DNA of 64,000 nucleotides from Penelope pileata (lineage: Eukaryota > Chordata > Aves > Galliformes > Cracidae). Within the stretch, counting starts at the first letter, position 1. The number at the start of each line of letters is the position of its first letter. Below, piece after piece: positions 20,922-33,725 of this stretch. The notes under the pieces are model-generated. The model had not been told where the DNA came from, ran no database searches, and saw nothing but the letters and a program-made list of their open reading frames with translations. The stretch covers positions 978,974-1,042,973 of the forward strand of contig WBMW01004816.1 of assembly GCA_013396635.1 (NCBI GenBank), in the 5' to 3' direction. A program made the translations under genes and the position numbers.

Positions 20922-23900
20922 TCAGGAACGTGGCACTGCACAGACTTCATGAGTTACTGGGGCAACGACAAGCCTAGTGGTGGGGGAGAGATCAAGGTCT
21001 GAGGTGGAAACTCCAGGGGGAGGCTGGAAGGTGAACCTCTGCAGGAGGCTGGTGAAGAAAAGGAAGAGCTCCATTTTGGCGAGTGTCTCACCAGCACAGA
21101 TCCTCCGCCCTGGAATGAAATGCAGAATGGACCATTAGAGAGTCAAGCAGAGCTGTTTTTTCAGTTGTGAGGGCCTTTAAGCTGTAGTGGAGTGAATTCA
21201 AAGTCCAGGTCCTTTGACAAAGCTGGACTATTGAAGGTGTAGGTGGAGAAGAAAGGAGAGAATAGGTGACAGCTAGGAAAAATCTGAAAGGTCCAATGAG
21301 AAAGAAGGAGTCCTAGATGTCCAATCCCCTCAGAGCCCAAAGAACACAATAGAAGGTACCTGTTGAAAAAGGCATGAAAGCATCTTTCTTTATAAACTTC
21401 CCCTCCGAGTTGAGGAAATGCTCAGGGTAGAAGGACTGTGGTTTCTCCCACTGGGTTTTGTCTTGCAGGACGGAGTTCAGCAAGGGAATGATGTAGGTCC
21501 CCTGCAAGCCAAAGTAGAGCAGTTATTGCACTAACAATGGTGTTGCTGGGACCACGAGAGCAATGATGAATGCTGGAGCTGAAGAAATGCATTGTAACAG
21601 GGTAGCTGCTTCCAAAGTAGCTGTGAGAACCCCACAGTGAGAGAGCATCCCTGGATGTAAGAGAGATTGGAAAGGAAGATTTGTCACATTGGGGGCAGAG
21701 GGAACAAAAGGAGTGCTGCTGGAGTCTTACCTTGGGAATGAAATAACCTTTGAAAATGACATCCGTGGTAGTCTCATGAGGCAAGTTAATTGGCAGGATA
21801 TTAGCAAACCTTTGAATTTCATGTACAACAGCATCTGTATATGGCATTTTAGTTCGATGCTCAATTCGTGGGGGGGTTGATCCTATCACTTGATCTATCT
21901 CTTCATGGACTTTTTCTGTGAAAAGAATATATAGATCATATATAGATTGCTCAAGTATCTCTTTCACCTTCTAGGAATAATGTGATATGCAGCATTCGCT
22001 TTTTATTCAGCCCTCCTTAGGGTGAAGTGACATTCAAGGTGACCTGATGAGAAGAAAGCCACTGAATGAATGCTTAGTTTCCACTTACTCTGAATTTCAG
22101 GATATTTCATCATGAGCAGAAATCCCCAGCGCAAAGTGGTGGATGTGGTATCCATGCCAGCTACAAACAGATTTCTCACAACCTCAGTTAAGTTTTCATC
22201 ATCAAAAAATCTAACGGCCTGTCCATTCTCCTGGAGAAATGATACAATAATTTTATCAGCCTGTTAAAAATTTAAGAAGGCATGTTTTCGTGGGAGAACA
22301 GGGAAAAAACTTCACATGCAAACCTCAGGGAAGACTTAAAAGCGTAAAGAAAGTTTTGAGGGGACACTTTCAGAAATCTGTAATAAGTCGACTCTTGAAA
22401 TACTGAGTGCTTGGACTGTTCCTGCTGCCCACGGGAACACACAATCAAGTCAGCAAAGTTAATTTCAGTGATAACAAGAATGTTTTGAAAACAGAGAACT
22501 GTCACTGGGGCCACTCAAGTGATTAAATCAAGTTTTGTTTCCCCTGGGTCATGGAGCAGAACACATTTAAAGATGAAATTTCTTGGGAAGAAGAACAGAT
22601 TTTCTATCAGGGCTGGATTTTCATGTGATCTCGAGGTATTGAGGACTCATTATGGTGTTGCCTTTTCCTACCCTAAGGAACCTAGTTCACGTTCCCCTGA
22701 GTTCCAGTGGCCAAGTTGTGCACTTGCTATAGCAGATTTGAGCTGAAACTTCACCACTTCACCAGTCCATACCTCCTAGAGGCAAGGGCTGGATACAAAT
22801 CCTGCCCCATTTTTACAAGAACTGTAAAACTTGAGTATGTTTTTGTGGAAGCAGGTAAACTAATTTTTGTATGAAATGTCAGTTGAAACCAAGAAATAGA
22901 TGCCGAAGAGTTCAAGAGCTTTCCCTGGGTAGATATCTGTGAAGGGGCACATGAGTTTAAAAAGAGTCAGAAATGCTGAGATACAAAACATACTTTGCTC
23001 AGTGAAATAGTGTTTTGTGTTTTCCTTATAAATTTTCCTTATAAATTACTGGGGACGTATGAAAGATACTTGTCTGTGATATTTTATCTCCTAGCTGAAA
23101 TAACTGCACAGACTTTGAACCAAAGCAGAGTTTTTAGTAAGACTTTTGCTCAAGCTTGATCTCTGCTGAGAACTATTGTTTAGCCTTGAAAGTAAAGTGA
23201 TTTGAAGAAGCTGCTGGCATTCAATTACCTCTTGTTGTCTGACAAGAAAAGCATCAATGAAGCTCCTCATGTCATTTCTGTCCAGGACTTTGAGATAGTC
23301 TGTGAAAGTAACCTTGACAAAATCATTGAGCTCTTTCATATTCTCAAGAAAAGTTTTGTGGTCCTTCAGGAAGAATCCAAGGATGGGGAACACATTGTAC
23401 AGCTGTAAGATGCACAGACAGAGAAGAAGAAAAAGCAGTTAAGTAGTAGATGTACTACTGTTCAACAGTGTATATTAACAAAAGCTCTTATAGAAAATAA
23501 TGTATAGCCTTATAATCATGATGCAAAGCACTTCTTTGCCCACTTTCTTCCCCGTCTAGCTATGTAAAATGTTTACAATTTACTGTCTCTTACGTTATAT
23601 ATTAATCACACTAGCTAATAGCCTAGAAATCCCTTGTTTATGCATATGTTTTTGACACAGTTTCCTACCTCTCCTCTCCCAGATTATTCAACTCTCCCTC
23701 TCCAGTTTTGTTGGAATTGAGTATCTCAAGAGACAGTTACACTTTAAGGGACAATTACAGAGATTTCCACAAAGTATTTGACACTGTTGTTTTTATGGGA
23801 GTTGGGAAAAAATGAGCAACTTCTATCAATAGGGGACACTCTCCTTATATCGTATTGCACATTCTTCAAATTCTTCTTCATGAAATGAAGCTACACCCTC

Positions 23901-26900
23901 CCAGGCTACACTGCTAAGAGAAATCCATACGTAGTACCAAAGGTCTGCTTCCTGCCACTTCAGAATGCATTTGTGATGTGCAGACAGAAGAATTGCAATG
24001 ATCAGAAGTGCAGCAGGTGTAATGTTGTCACTCTGTGTAGTGCATGACTTTGAAAAACAACATTCAAATAGTATGAATTACCGTCACTGATGGACTTGCA
24101 AAAAGCCTGATATTTTCATTCATCAATGATATGAGTCTTTTGAACGTGGAATCTTCATAGTCAAACCGCTTTCCAAGCAATATGGATACAATGACATTGG
24201 CAACAGCAGCATTCATCATTGAAGTCATCTCAATGGGTTTCCCTGGCGTAGAAAAAGGTTATGCAAACAACACAGTCAGTGGTTATTGTAATTAATCAAA
24301 ATATTTCAGTAGCATGTAGAAGCTCAGTGGAGTCTGATACATGGTAGGCACAGAGTTGGCAGGAAGAACGGCTCTCCTGGTTTGCAAGTCACCAAAAACA
24401 TTTAGGGCAGACTAGAGACTGAAAATGAGTTTTTGTGCTCCTCTACCTTTTTTTCAAGACTGTTGCAAGAGTCGTTCTTTATGGCCCTTCTCCAGTTCTG
24501 CTTTATTTGAGCATACATGGTCTTAACGTTGCTAAGTAAAAGGGAAACTCAGCATTGCCACTTCCTCTTCTAAGTGGAAGTCCCTGGGCTGTCCCTAATT
24601 ACCACGATTTGAGCACTGGACTGTGCTTGTCTAGAACCTTTAAGTCTAACTTCCAAATGCAATGGCTCTTGGTCACTCATCCCTTCCTGCTGGGGTTCTC
24701 TGTTGTACATGTAGCTTCCTTTGGTGCACCTTTGCAGCTGGACATACCTCCTGCTTTCAGGACTTCAGGGTAGGAACTTGAAGCCTGAACTAGAATGATG
24801 CAGAAATATGCTTTCAAGTCAAGTCCACTTGGTTGAAACAACTGCTTGCTGAAGTCACAAAATGATCAGAGTACTGGAGCACCTCTGCTACAAAGACAGG
24901 CTGAAGGAGATGGGCTTGTTCAGCCTGGAGAAGAGAAGGCTGTGGGGAGACCTTATTGCAGCCTTTCAATACTTACTTTTAAGTACTATAAGAATGATGG
25001 AGAGAGACTTTTTACACAGTCCTGTGGTGATAGGACAAGATATAATAGTTTAAAACTGAAACAGGGTAGTTTTAGACTAGATATAAGGAAAAGATTCTTC
25101 ACAATGAGGGTGGTGAGGCACTGGAATATGTTTCCCAGAGAAGCTGTGGATGCCCCATCCCTGGAGTTGTTCAAGGTCAGGCTGGATGGAGCTTTGGACA
25201 ACCTGATCTAGTGGGAGGAGTGTCTGCATGTGACATAGAGGTTGGAGTAGATCCTCTTTAGAGGTGCCTTCCAACCCAAGCTGCTATAAGATTCTATAAT
25301 TCCATTCTAAGTCTCGCTTTTGGTAACTGAACCTAGTGACAAGTAATCCTGGACAATGATGCTGGAGAAATGTATAAAATGGATCTTCTGTCTCCTACTG
25401 GGAAATATTTTCCAGATGTATGACTCTATGGACAATCAATTTTTCAGTCTAGGTATGCAAGTCCTTGCAACTGCCTTCTATTTTCTCCTCATGCCTCTAG
25501 ATCAGTCAAAGACTGTCATTCATGGAGGTGCTGTACATGGAGTAATAAATCCCATTCCTCAGCAGTACTGTTTTGTATTAAACTCCATGTTTGGCTTCCA
25601 GTACATCAATAAATGCTTTCCATTTGCATGTCGGGCAATTACCAGGTAGAGAGACAGAAAGACAGACACAACTTATGTAAACTCATTGCAGCATTGATGC
25701 TGGAGAAAGTTTTATCTCTGAAAGAGTTCTGAATCTCCTCTTCCTTGACCCTTGTCATTCCTGAAAAGATTTTCTGAGAAAAGTCAGATACATATTATGA
25801 AGTTAAGAATCCCCCCACCTTTCTGTGACTGAATTAAGTCTGCCAGGTATCCATACTCTTCTACAACACGATCCTCTATGACCTTCTTTCCCATTCCAAA
25901 ATCTCGCAAGGTTGTGAGAGCAAATCTTCGCATCACTTTCCAGTTTTCTCCGTTAGAAAATACAATTCCTGAAATGGAAAATTAAAGCACATAAATAGAA
26001 ATTTCAGCAAAACTTCATCTATTCTGTGGTGGTTTCACACTAATGGAATGCTAAGGTCCATCATGCTGCTCTCTCACTGCCCCTCCTGAAAAGAGTAGGG
26101 GAGAAAATATGATGAAAAAAGCCTCCTGGGCTGAGATAAGGACAGGCAGATCACTACTGCTCTCCAGACAAGTTGTGTCTCCATGTAAAATGAAATGACA
26201 GGAAAGACATGTCAGGAGAATGAATGCTTTGAGGGAAGTAGTCACTGCTCTGAATTCAGAGAGATTCTGATGTGTCTTGAGACATTATGACTTTCGTTCA
26301 ACCTTATTTAGAGCAAGGAGTTGAACTTCTGAATGAGGAATTTCCGGAAATGATGGGTGTGCTTGTCCTTGTTAGACCTCTTGGAATGACATATCCTTCC
26401 CCCTCGAGAGTGCCCATATTCCTCCAGAGACAATAGGGGCTAAATGAAAACCTGTAACTTGGACATCTGCTTGAAAAATGTCTCCACTTAGTCATGGGAA
26501 TCACACCACTGTACATCCTAGAAAAGCGGTAGAGTATTCTCAGTGGTGTCTTCAGAGAAGTCTCAGTCAAGCTGGTGCTGCTATTTACTCTCCTTACACC
26601 TATCACACTCTCTTATTCTTATTTAGTCCTTTTCAAGAAAATATCTTTAGTAAGGAAAAAAAAACTTTTAAGGATAGGTTGATATTTAACAAAATATTGC
26701 TTTCACATACCTCAATTCCCATGTATTCCATCAATATTTATGGAAATTGAAAGCTTGTGTTCAGTGTCTTACATCTGTACAAGTTGAAAGCTATGCCAAA
26801 GAGCTCAGAGGGAGAGTGGTCTCTCTCTGGAGAAGGAAGCTAAAGTATGGATTGTTCTTTATTTTCTCTTAAAGAGAGCTTTTATTCTCAAATGTGAATT

Positions 26901-28712
26901 GAACTGGAAATTCAAAAATAGACCTCCAATAATATCAATCTAACAAAAAATATCTGCAAATAGTGTTCTCTGTCAGTTTCTATGGGGTCTACATGGTGAG
27001 ATTTTGGTAGAGTGGGGATCTTCAGGGCTAGCCTCTATGAGAAGAGGCTAGGGACTGTCACAGTGTCAGACAGAGCCTGTTCCGTCTTACTACAAAGTGG
27101 ATCCACTGTCGGTCAAAGCTGAGCCCATCAGTGAAGATGGTGGTGCCTCTATGGTAACATATTTTAAAAAGGGTAAAAAGTGCTCCATGTGAGAGAGCAG
27201 CTGGAGGGGGGGGTGTGGGTGTGCCTGACAGCCAGCTGAGGTCAACCCACTGCACCTCTATGTCACCTCTACGTCAAGATTCAGCTGCTGGTTCAGACCT
27301 CTAAACTGCATGTTTGTGTGTAAATTAAGGATACCATCTCTTCTTATCCGTGATGAATATTGCCATACACTGTTCAAATATCTTCACAAGCTTAGCAAAG
27401 CAAAATGAGAGGTTCTGCATTCCACTTTCCATGGAGAAAGCCTAATCTTTCTTTGCAGAAGATGGGTGTATGGGGAACAGAACAACCCACTCACCTTTTC
27501 CATTTTCAAATTCTAAGATTGGTATTTTAGGTCTCCCAGCAAACGCATCTGCATGATTCACCAGAGCTTCCTTCACTGTGTCATATCCTGATAGCACCAC
27601 CATTTTCCTTAGTCCCATCTGAATTGTGAAGACTGAGCCGTATTTTTCAGATAGCTAGTAGAGTGAAAGGAAACAATAAAAGGATGATTTTCAGTAAAGA
27701 TAAAAATACCTTTTTTTTCAGCAGGTTCAACTTTCTTCTTCCCACATGGCATTGGTTTTTCATTCTCTGTCTAAAATGTTGAGAATTTCTCATATAAATG
27801 TTGGAGCTGCTGTGTCTGTGATTAGAGGCACAATCCTCTATTGGGTATTTGAATAACAGACTTTTAGAGGGTCTGTGTCCACTATACTGATTCTGTGACT
27901 TGTCAGAAATGTTCACATGCCCGACAGGAAATTATTTCCAAAGTGGTAGTACATCAAGGCACAGTAACTCTTTGAAACCCTTAGATTCGCTGTTCATGAC
28001 TTTGAGGAACAGTGCAATGGCGGGACCCCAAAAATCCTAACATATCTGAACATCATACACCATTCAGAATAAGAATAAGCAGTGCTACTTTGTTTCCTAG
28101 TTTGCTCTGGAAAACCAAGAAGGTTTCTCCATCAAGGGAGAGGATCAAGAATTTGTTTGCTGCCAGTTCCCTTATGGCTGAGTCCAACAAACAGCTTCCA
28201 AAAAGCTCTGGTCTCCTCCCTAAATGTTTCAGCAGTCCCTGGTGGAAGTTTCTTTATGAATGAGAGATCCAGGATCCCTCTCTTCTAGTTACCCTTGTCT
28301 GGAGAGCACTAACGTTTCCTGTGTTACACAGAAGTATGCCAATTCTCTTAATAACATGGCTGGAAGTAAATTCTTCTGCACTACACCGTATCATATAATA
28401 GAAAGAGCAGTTACTACAAAGAATAAATTGTGTTTACAATTTCTGTGCCTTGAGATCTTTGTGTCCCCTTTCAGAGGTCAGAGACTGCCTTAGAGTGAGA
28501 ACTCTAAGAAAAGGAATAACAGAAGTTACCTCTAGCATCGTCTGGCCAGGTTTATTCACGTCTATGATGTGCAGATTTCCAATGATGGGCAAAGGCTTGG
28601 GTCCTGGGGGAAATTTCCTTCTCACTTGGCTCTTCCAGAAATGTCTTTCCAAAATCAGCAGAAGAATGAGGATAAGCAATAACCCCACAGGAACATGGCT
28701 GAACCAATCCAT
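20922..28712 (-). CDS. CYP2AC: Cytochrome P450 family 2, CYP2AC-like (copy B)
   Basis: A tandem paralogue of copy A with the same nine-exon plan: 28530-28712, 27495-27654, 25819-25968, 24082-24242, 23229-23402, 22089-22230, 21731-21915, 21360-21501, 20922-21109. Borders are GT/AG and the reading frame closes at 494 aa. Landmarks are the anchor segment (GLLLILILLLILE, residues 10-22), PPGPKPLPIIGNLH, WKVMRRFALTTLRDFGMG, I-helix AGMDT (300-304), K-helix EIQR, and haem loop FSTGRRICAGE with Cys437. It looks intact. A minus-strand AATAAA at 20264-20269 could end the mRNA. Its last 21 residues differ strongly from copy A (SPTTRLVVAPV against SPAISFNVVPK), although the preceding coding tract is identical. 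Expression and substrate cannot be read from sequence; liver ER is the usual CYP2 setting. Confidence 0.88.
20995..21129 (-). repeat. 135-bp tract identical between the two CYP2 genes (copy B side)
   Basis: This is the partner of 9925-10059, covering the first 115 bases of exon 9 and the last 20 of intron 8, with no mismatch. Confidence 0.9.
24845..25310 (+). mobile_element. CR1 3' fragment in intron 3 of CYP2 copy B
   Basis: It encodes the CR1 reverse-transcriptase end (LKEMGLFSLEKRRLWGDL; RVVRHWNMFPREAV; LFKVRLDGALDNL) with frameshifts, followed by the 3'UTR ending GATTCTATAATTCCATTC. It is antisense to the P450. Confidence 0.9.
26990..27290 (+). repeat. Possible solo LTR or other repeat in intron 2 of CYP2 copy B
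   Basis: The block is GC-richer than its surroundings. It contains a TATA-like run (CATATTTTAAAAAGGG) near 27158 and a G-run at 27205-27212. Composition and layout resemble an avian LTR, but I cannot define TG...CA ends or target-site duplications. Confidence 0.35.
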
Positions 28713-29814
28713 TGCCCTTCAGCAAAAGCTTAGCTGAAGAAATGATAATTCAAGCAACCGCCTACCAATAGTTGTTTCAAGTAATAATGACACTTCAACA
28801 CCAAGACACGTAGAAGTAGAGGTATGAGCTTCACCCCTAAGTAGAGGTATGAGCTTCACCTCCAAGAAATGGTAGAATTTCCGGTTCCCTTCTGCAATTT
28901 TACCCTTTGCAGATACCTACTAGGTACTCTTACTACCACATGCACCCATTTTAAGTTATCCTGGTTACTGTTTAATGAGTTAATATGTTGGTAGAGATGT
29001 CTGGGGTCACACATTTAGCAACAGCAAGATAAACGCTGCCTTGAACTTTGAGACTGAGACCGGTAGTCCAGACTGGAGAGACATGGAAAACTAAAGAAAG
29101 TGTGTCAGCAAAAGAAATGCAAAGATCATCAGTTTCATTTAAATGTTCTGTTCTTAGGCATTGCTGTCTCGTTGTCCTCTTTAAAACTTTCAAACTTTCC
29201 TCAGGCAATACAATGTAAGGCTCATAATTCTTTTCATCATGAAATTATATTCACAACACTTAATGCATATTATATCCACTAGTTCTTATTCTTTCTCCAA
29301 TTTTCCCTCTTTGTCTCTTGTCTCATTCCACTTCCTTCACCCTGCCTCTTAACTCATTGATGTCCTTCCTCAGAGAGGTTAAAGAACCTAAATTCTTCTT
29401 CTTATTCCTGTTGAGGTCAATGACTTCAGTCCTTGAAGGCCTTTACTCTCACGTTATCTAATGCGTCTTTATCCAGTTTGCTATCAAAACCCAAGGCAGG
29501 TGAGAATGCAAAGTGATGGACAAAACCTTCCGATCCTAGAATTAGACAGGGAAATCACTTACTCTCACATCCAGTTTTGGTGCCTGTTCTGTTACTCAGT
29601 GAATGGTGTATCCACTGCAGGAATTTGTTGGGGTTACTAAGTCCCAGAGAGCCACAACAATGTTTCTTTTTGGAGTGGGAGAAGAAGGAATAAAATCAGG
29701 CATCAGCTGCCTTACTTGCTTTTCACATCCAGTTGTAACTGTTTCTGAAAGAATTATAGAAGAGCTGGTAGGATCATCTCTGAGTTGGAAGCCAAGGCTG
29801 AGGGGTACGATTGT
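28713..29814. other. Upstream region of CYP2 copy B
   Basis: Contains the promoter-proximal DNA of CYP2 copy B and a 25-bp tandem duplication at 28814-28863. No TATA box or coding segment stands out. Confidence 0.5.
28814..28863. repeat. Tandem duplication, 25-bp unit
   Basis: AAGTAGAGGTATGAGCTTCA plus CCCCT is repeated back to back with minor change, about 100-150 bases upstream of the CYP2 copy B start codon. Confidence 0.85.
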
Positions 29815-30910
29815 TGATGAAAGATGGCAGAGGTGCAGTCAATGGATCAATGTCTGGATGGGGATCAGTGACAAGTGGTGTCCCCCAGGGATCAGTGCTG
29901 GGACAAATGCTCTTTAGTATCTTCATCAAGGATGTTAGTAGTGGGATGAAGTGCACATTCAGCAAGTTTGTGGATGACTCCAAACTGTGTGGTATGATTG
30001 ACGCACCTGAGGGAGGAGATGCGATCCAGAGAGACCTAGACAGGCTCAAGCAATGGACCCAGGAGAACATTGTGAACTGAGAGGTCTTGCACCTGTAATG
30101 GCAACCCCTGCTATCAATATAAGCTGGGGAATGAAAGCATAGAGNAAGCCGGGGAATGAAAGCATAGAGCACAGCCCTGCTGAAAAGGACTTGGGTGTAC
30201 TGGTGGATAGCATCTTGACATGAGCCAGTGATGTGTCCTTGCAGTCCGGAAAGCCAAACGTATCCTGGGCTGCTTCAAAAGCAGTGTGGCAAGCAGGGCA
30301 AGGGGGATAACTCTGCCCCTCTGCTCTGCACTGCTGAGACCTCACCTGGAGCACTGCATCCAGATGTGGAGTCCTCAGCACAGGAGAAACATGGACCTGA
30401 TGGAGTGCATCCAGAGGAGGGCCACAAAAATCATCCAAGTGATGGAGCACCTCTCCTATGAGGAAAGGCTGAGAGAGCTGAGGCTGTTCACCCTGGAGAA
30501 CAGAAGACTCCAGGGAGACCAGAGAGTGGCCTCTCAGTATCTAAAGGGGGGCTACAAGAAAGAAGGGGTCAGACTCTTTAGCAGGGTCTGCTGTGATAAG
30601 ACAAGGGGAAATGATTTCAAACTAAAAGAGGGGAAATTTAGGTTGATATAAGGAAAAAGCTTTTCATGAGAAGGATGGAACTGGTTCTGGAACAGGTTCC
30701 AGAAGCACTAGAACAGGTTGCCCAGAGAATGGTGGTGAATGCCCATTCCCTGGAGACATTAAAGGTCAGGCTGGATGGGACTCTGAGCACTCTGGTCTAG
30801 CTGTATGTGTCCCTGTTCATCCAGGAGGGATGAACATGTGATGTAGGGGAGTTGGACCAGATGACCTTTTAAGATTCCTTCCTACTCAGACGATTCTTTG
30901 ATTCCACAAA
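29815..30910 (+). mobile_element. CR1 retrotransposon, longest copy in the window
   Basis: This is a 5'-truncated CR1 of about 1.1 kb. It encodes the reverse-transcriptase core motif region (SGVPQGSVLGQMLF, then FVDDSKLCG, where the usual FADD catalytic motif reads FVDD), the C-terminal domain (RPHLEHCIQMWSPQ; YEERLRELRLFTLENRRLQ), and the 3'UTR ending ACGATTCTTTGATTCC. Frames are interrupted, so it is dead. An ambiguous base (n) at 30145 lies in a short duplicated segment. Confidence 0.9.
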
Positions 30911-31818
30911 CCTGTCTAAGAACATGGAAGGGATGCTAAAGAAAGCCTTCTCTCACACCACCTGGCCCTTAGTCTGCTAAGGAGTCACTGGAGGAAAGAG
31001 CAGGTCATTTCATTTTCTTGGAACGCATCCCAGAAAAAGTGCAAGGCTTATGTGGAGCTGCGTGCCAATTGGCATTTTTTTCTGTACCTCTACAAAGCAG
31101 GTTAAACATCACTGTGAGTCTCATTCTTTCCACACACAGCTAGGATTTAACTATTAACTAGGGTAAGTCAGATACTGACGGTTAGGTCACAAAAAGAAGT
31201 AGCAGTTTTGTGTTGTTTGCTTATAGATGGCCCAGGGATAGATCTGCGCAGGATTTCAGAACATGTACAGCATTTGCCTGCACGTACAAGGCTTATCAGG
31301 TTATAGGAAGGATGTGGCGGGGCTAGAAGTGCCTCCAGAAATGCAATGGGAGAAGGAAATAATCTCCCAAACTCCACCGTCTTTGTCTGCTCAGCACTAC
31401 TGGTTTCCCTGAGTAGGCAATGAGTGAACTGGGTACGGTTTATCACGGAGATAAGTGACAGGCTGTGAATGTTTCTTCCCTGCTTGGGAACATTATTTTG
31501 AAGTACAAATTGAATAAGTGTTTGTCCAATGTCTTGCTTTGGTCCAATATTCAGTGGCTCCTCTAAAGTCTGGCAGGCAATGTCTCTGAGCAAATGTCTT
31601 GAATCAGTTGAGTTGTTTCTAGAATGTTTATTAAGTTTATGACAGTCAATATTTTACTGCTTGGTGGTGTTTCACATATTGCATGAAAAGAACTTGTCCA
31701 GGTTTTTTTAGGAACATAACAAAATTATTGTGGCGCTTAGTTCTCACAGTGAATAATGCTTGGTAGAGCAAGAGTCATTTTTTTCACATTTCCAGTCCTC
31801 ACCTAACATGAAATCAAG

Positions 31819-31851
<33 letters not shown>

Positions 31852-33725
31852 AGAAGACTGTCTGAAAGGCTTCAGACACAGAGATCATTAGCCAAACTCA
31901 CCAGAAAATTGTTAAAGCTGATTATATTTGCTATATCATTCTTATACAGTAATAATCTCTGCTTTGAAGACAATACTGGAAACAGTTTACTGTGGTTAAA
32001 TGTCCTTTCTTTTTTGCAATGCCATTGTTTTGCACCTTATAAGAGAAACCTAGGACTACACCTCCTGAAAACAACAGTGTCTTGTGATCGTTCAGAATGG
32101 ACCAAAAACTAGATCAGGATTTGAGCTCAAGTGAGATAGATCTGGGATTAATTTGATGAAATCAAGAGAGACTTACTGAATGGACATGTCTTTCCGTGTG
32201 TTGAAACTTGAGGTTTATGCAACATGACTTTGTCTGCCCCCATACTATAAAAAGATAAACGTCCCCTTCAGGTTATGTAGGAAAAATCTTTGAAAATATT
32301 CTGAGATGTGTCTCTTTTTAGAGTAAGTCTTTAATTTTCTTGCATTTCTACAATATCAGATGGCCATTTTAAATTATCCCATATTAAAGCAGTATACAGT
32401 AACAGAGCCATTCCTATATACCCAGTCAAATGTTTCATTTCAGAAAATTGGATTTCTGAAAGGGTATACATATGCTGGTGCGAGATATTCTAAAGCTTCA
32501 GTCAAAGGGTTGCAGTTCACCCTAGCAGTCCTTCACAGCAATAGAACCCTGTTGCTTAAAGTCTTAAATTTCTCCAGGATTCGGAGTCTGATCTCTTTAT
32601 ATGAAAACATGAATGATATCTCATCAAAATAATAAGTTCCTAAATATTGCTTGCTTTTTGTGTTTTGTGCTCGTGGATAGTGTTTTAGCAGGACATATCC
32701 CTTCTCATTACTGTGAAATCCAGTTCAACATGTGTGACCTTTATTGATATTGATTGATATTATGTTTCACTTCCTCCATGCTAATTAAAATTTCTTTGTA
32801 CTTTTTTCATCATCTCACTGTTTTCAAGGCTTAAGGGAACCCTTATACTAAATAAATACCCCCTCATTTCATCAAAATAAAGATTTAAAGACAAACTAAG
32901 CCATCTTACACAGTTTCCTAGGCTAAGATAGGCTTCCAGCACTGTTCTTTGTCAAAAAGGAAACAAGGACTTTCCTGAAAATGATGGCTGGGCAAGATGG
33001 AATAAATTTCCATGCAGAGGGGTCCATCTCCCTGCTGTAGTTTTTGAGGAAACCTGAAGAAATAATCCCTCTTCTGAAAAAAATGCAGAGGTCACAAATG
33101 AGTACTTGCTGAATGAGTGTCTGGTTTACTACAGAAAGACTGTAAGAGCTGGACAACAGAACCACATAGTTTATTTTTTTTTTCCTTTTGTTTCAATGGG
33201 CTAAACATAACAATTGAGGGCATCATTCTGAAAGATTCACTCACAGTAAATGTAACTTTCTCACCGAGGTATTTCTTTGTAGTCAACACTCATAATCAGT
33301 GCAATTATCTCATGGTTGCACACGAATGAATGATCTCCTGAATCCTCAGATAGGATTTCAAGGAATGAGTTTCATGCACTGAATGTAAGAATTTTACTGT
33401 CTGTCCATATAGAGAATCTTTTTCAAATACTTCAATACTTTGTGTTTTTATATTATGCACAATACTTCTAAAATCTACACATATTCAGTATTCACATTGC
33501 TAAATTCCTTCTTGATTTTTACAAAAATGACAGTGTGAGAGCTTTGAAGAGATAAAACAATTCCTTTAGTCAAAAAGGGAGAAAATAAACTGTCTTTGGA
33601 TATCTGAAATACAACAATAAACTATTTTCATTCATAGATACAAATTTGATATAAAAAGCAGCATACAGGTGATATGCCATATAGGACATCTGTACTTAGT
33701 ATCTTTCGTCGTATGTGGTGAAGCT
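30911..33725. other. Intergenic DNA with no recognised gene
   Basis: AT-rich DNA between CR1 copies. It holds an unbroken minus-strand ORF of 141 codons (31168-31593) with no recognised domain and a 32-base A-run at 31819-31850. I see nothing else. Confidence 0.5.
31819..31850. repeat. (A)32 homopolymer
   Basis: An uninterrupted run of 32 A. The sequence upstream shows no gene or SINE that would explain it as a retrotransposed tail. Confidence 0.9.

Noticed and set aside
31700..31850. Processed pseudogene ending in the A-run
   Set aside because: No coding homology upstream of the 32 A and no target-site duplication; such pseudogenes are rare in birds. Treated as a simple homopolymer.
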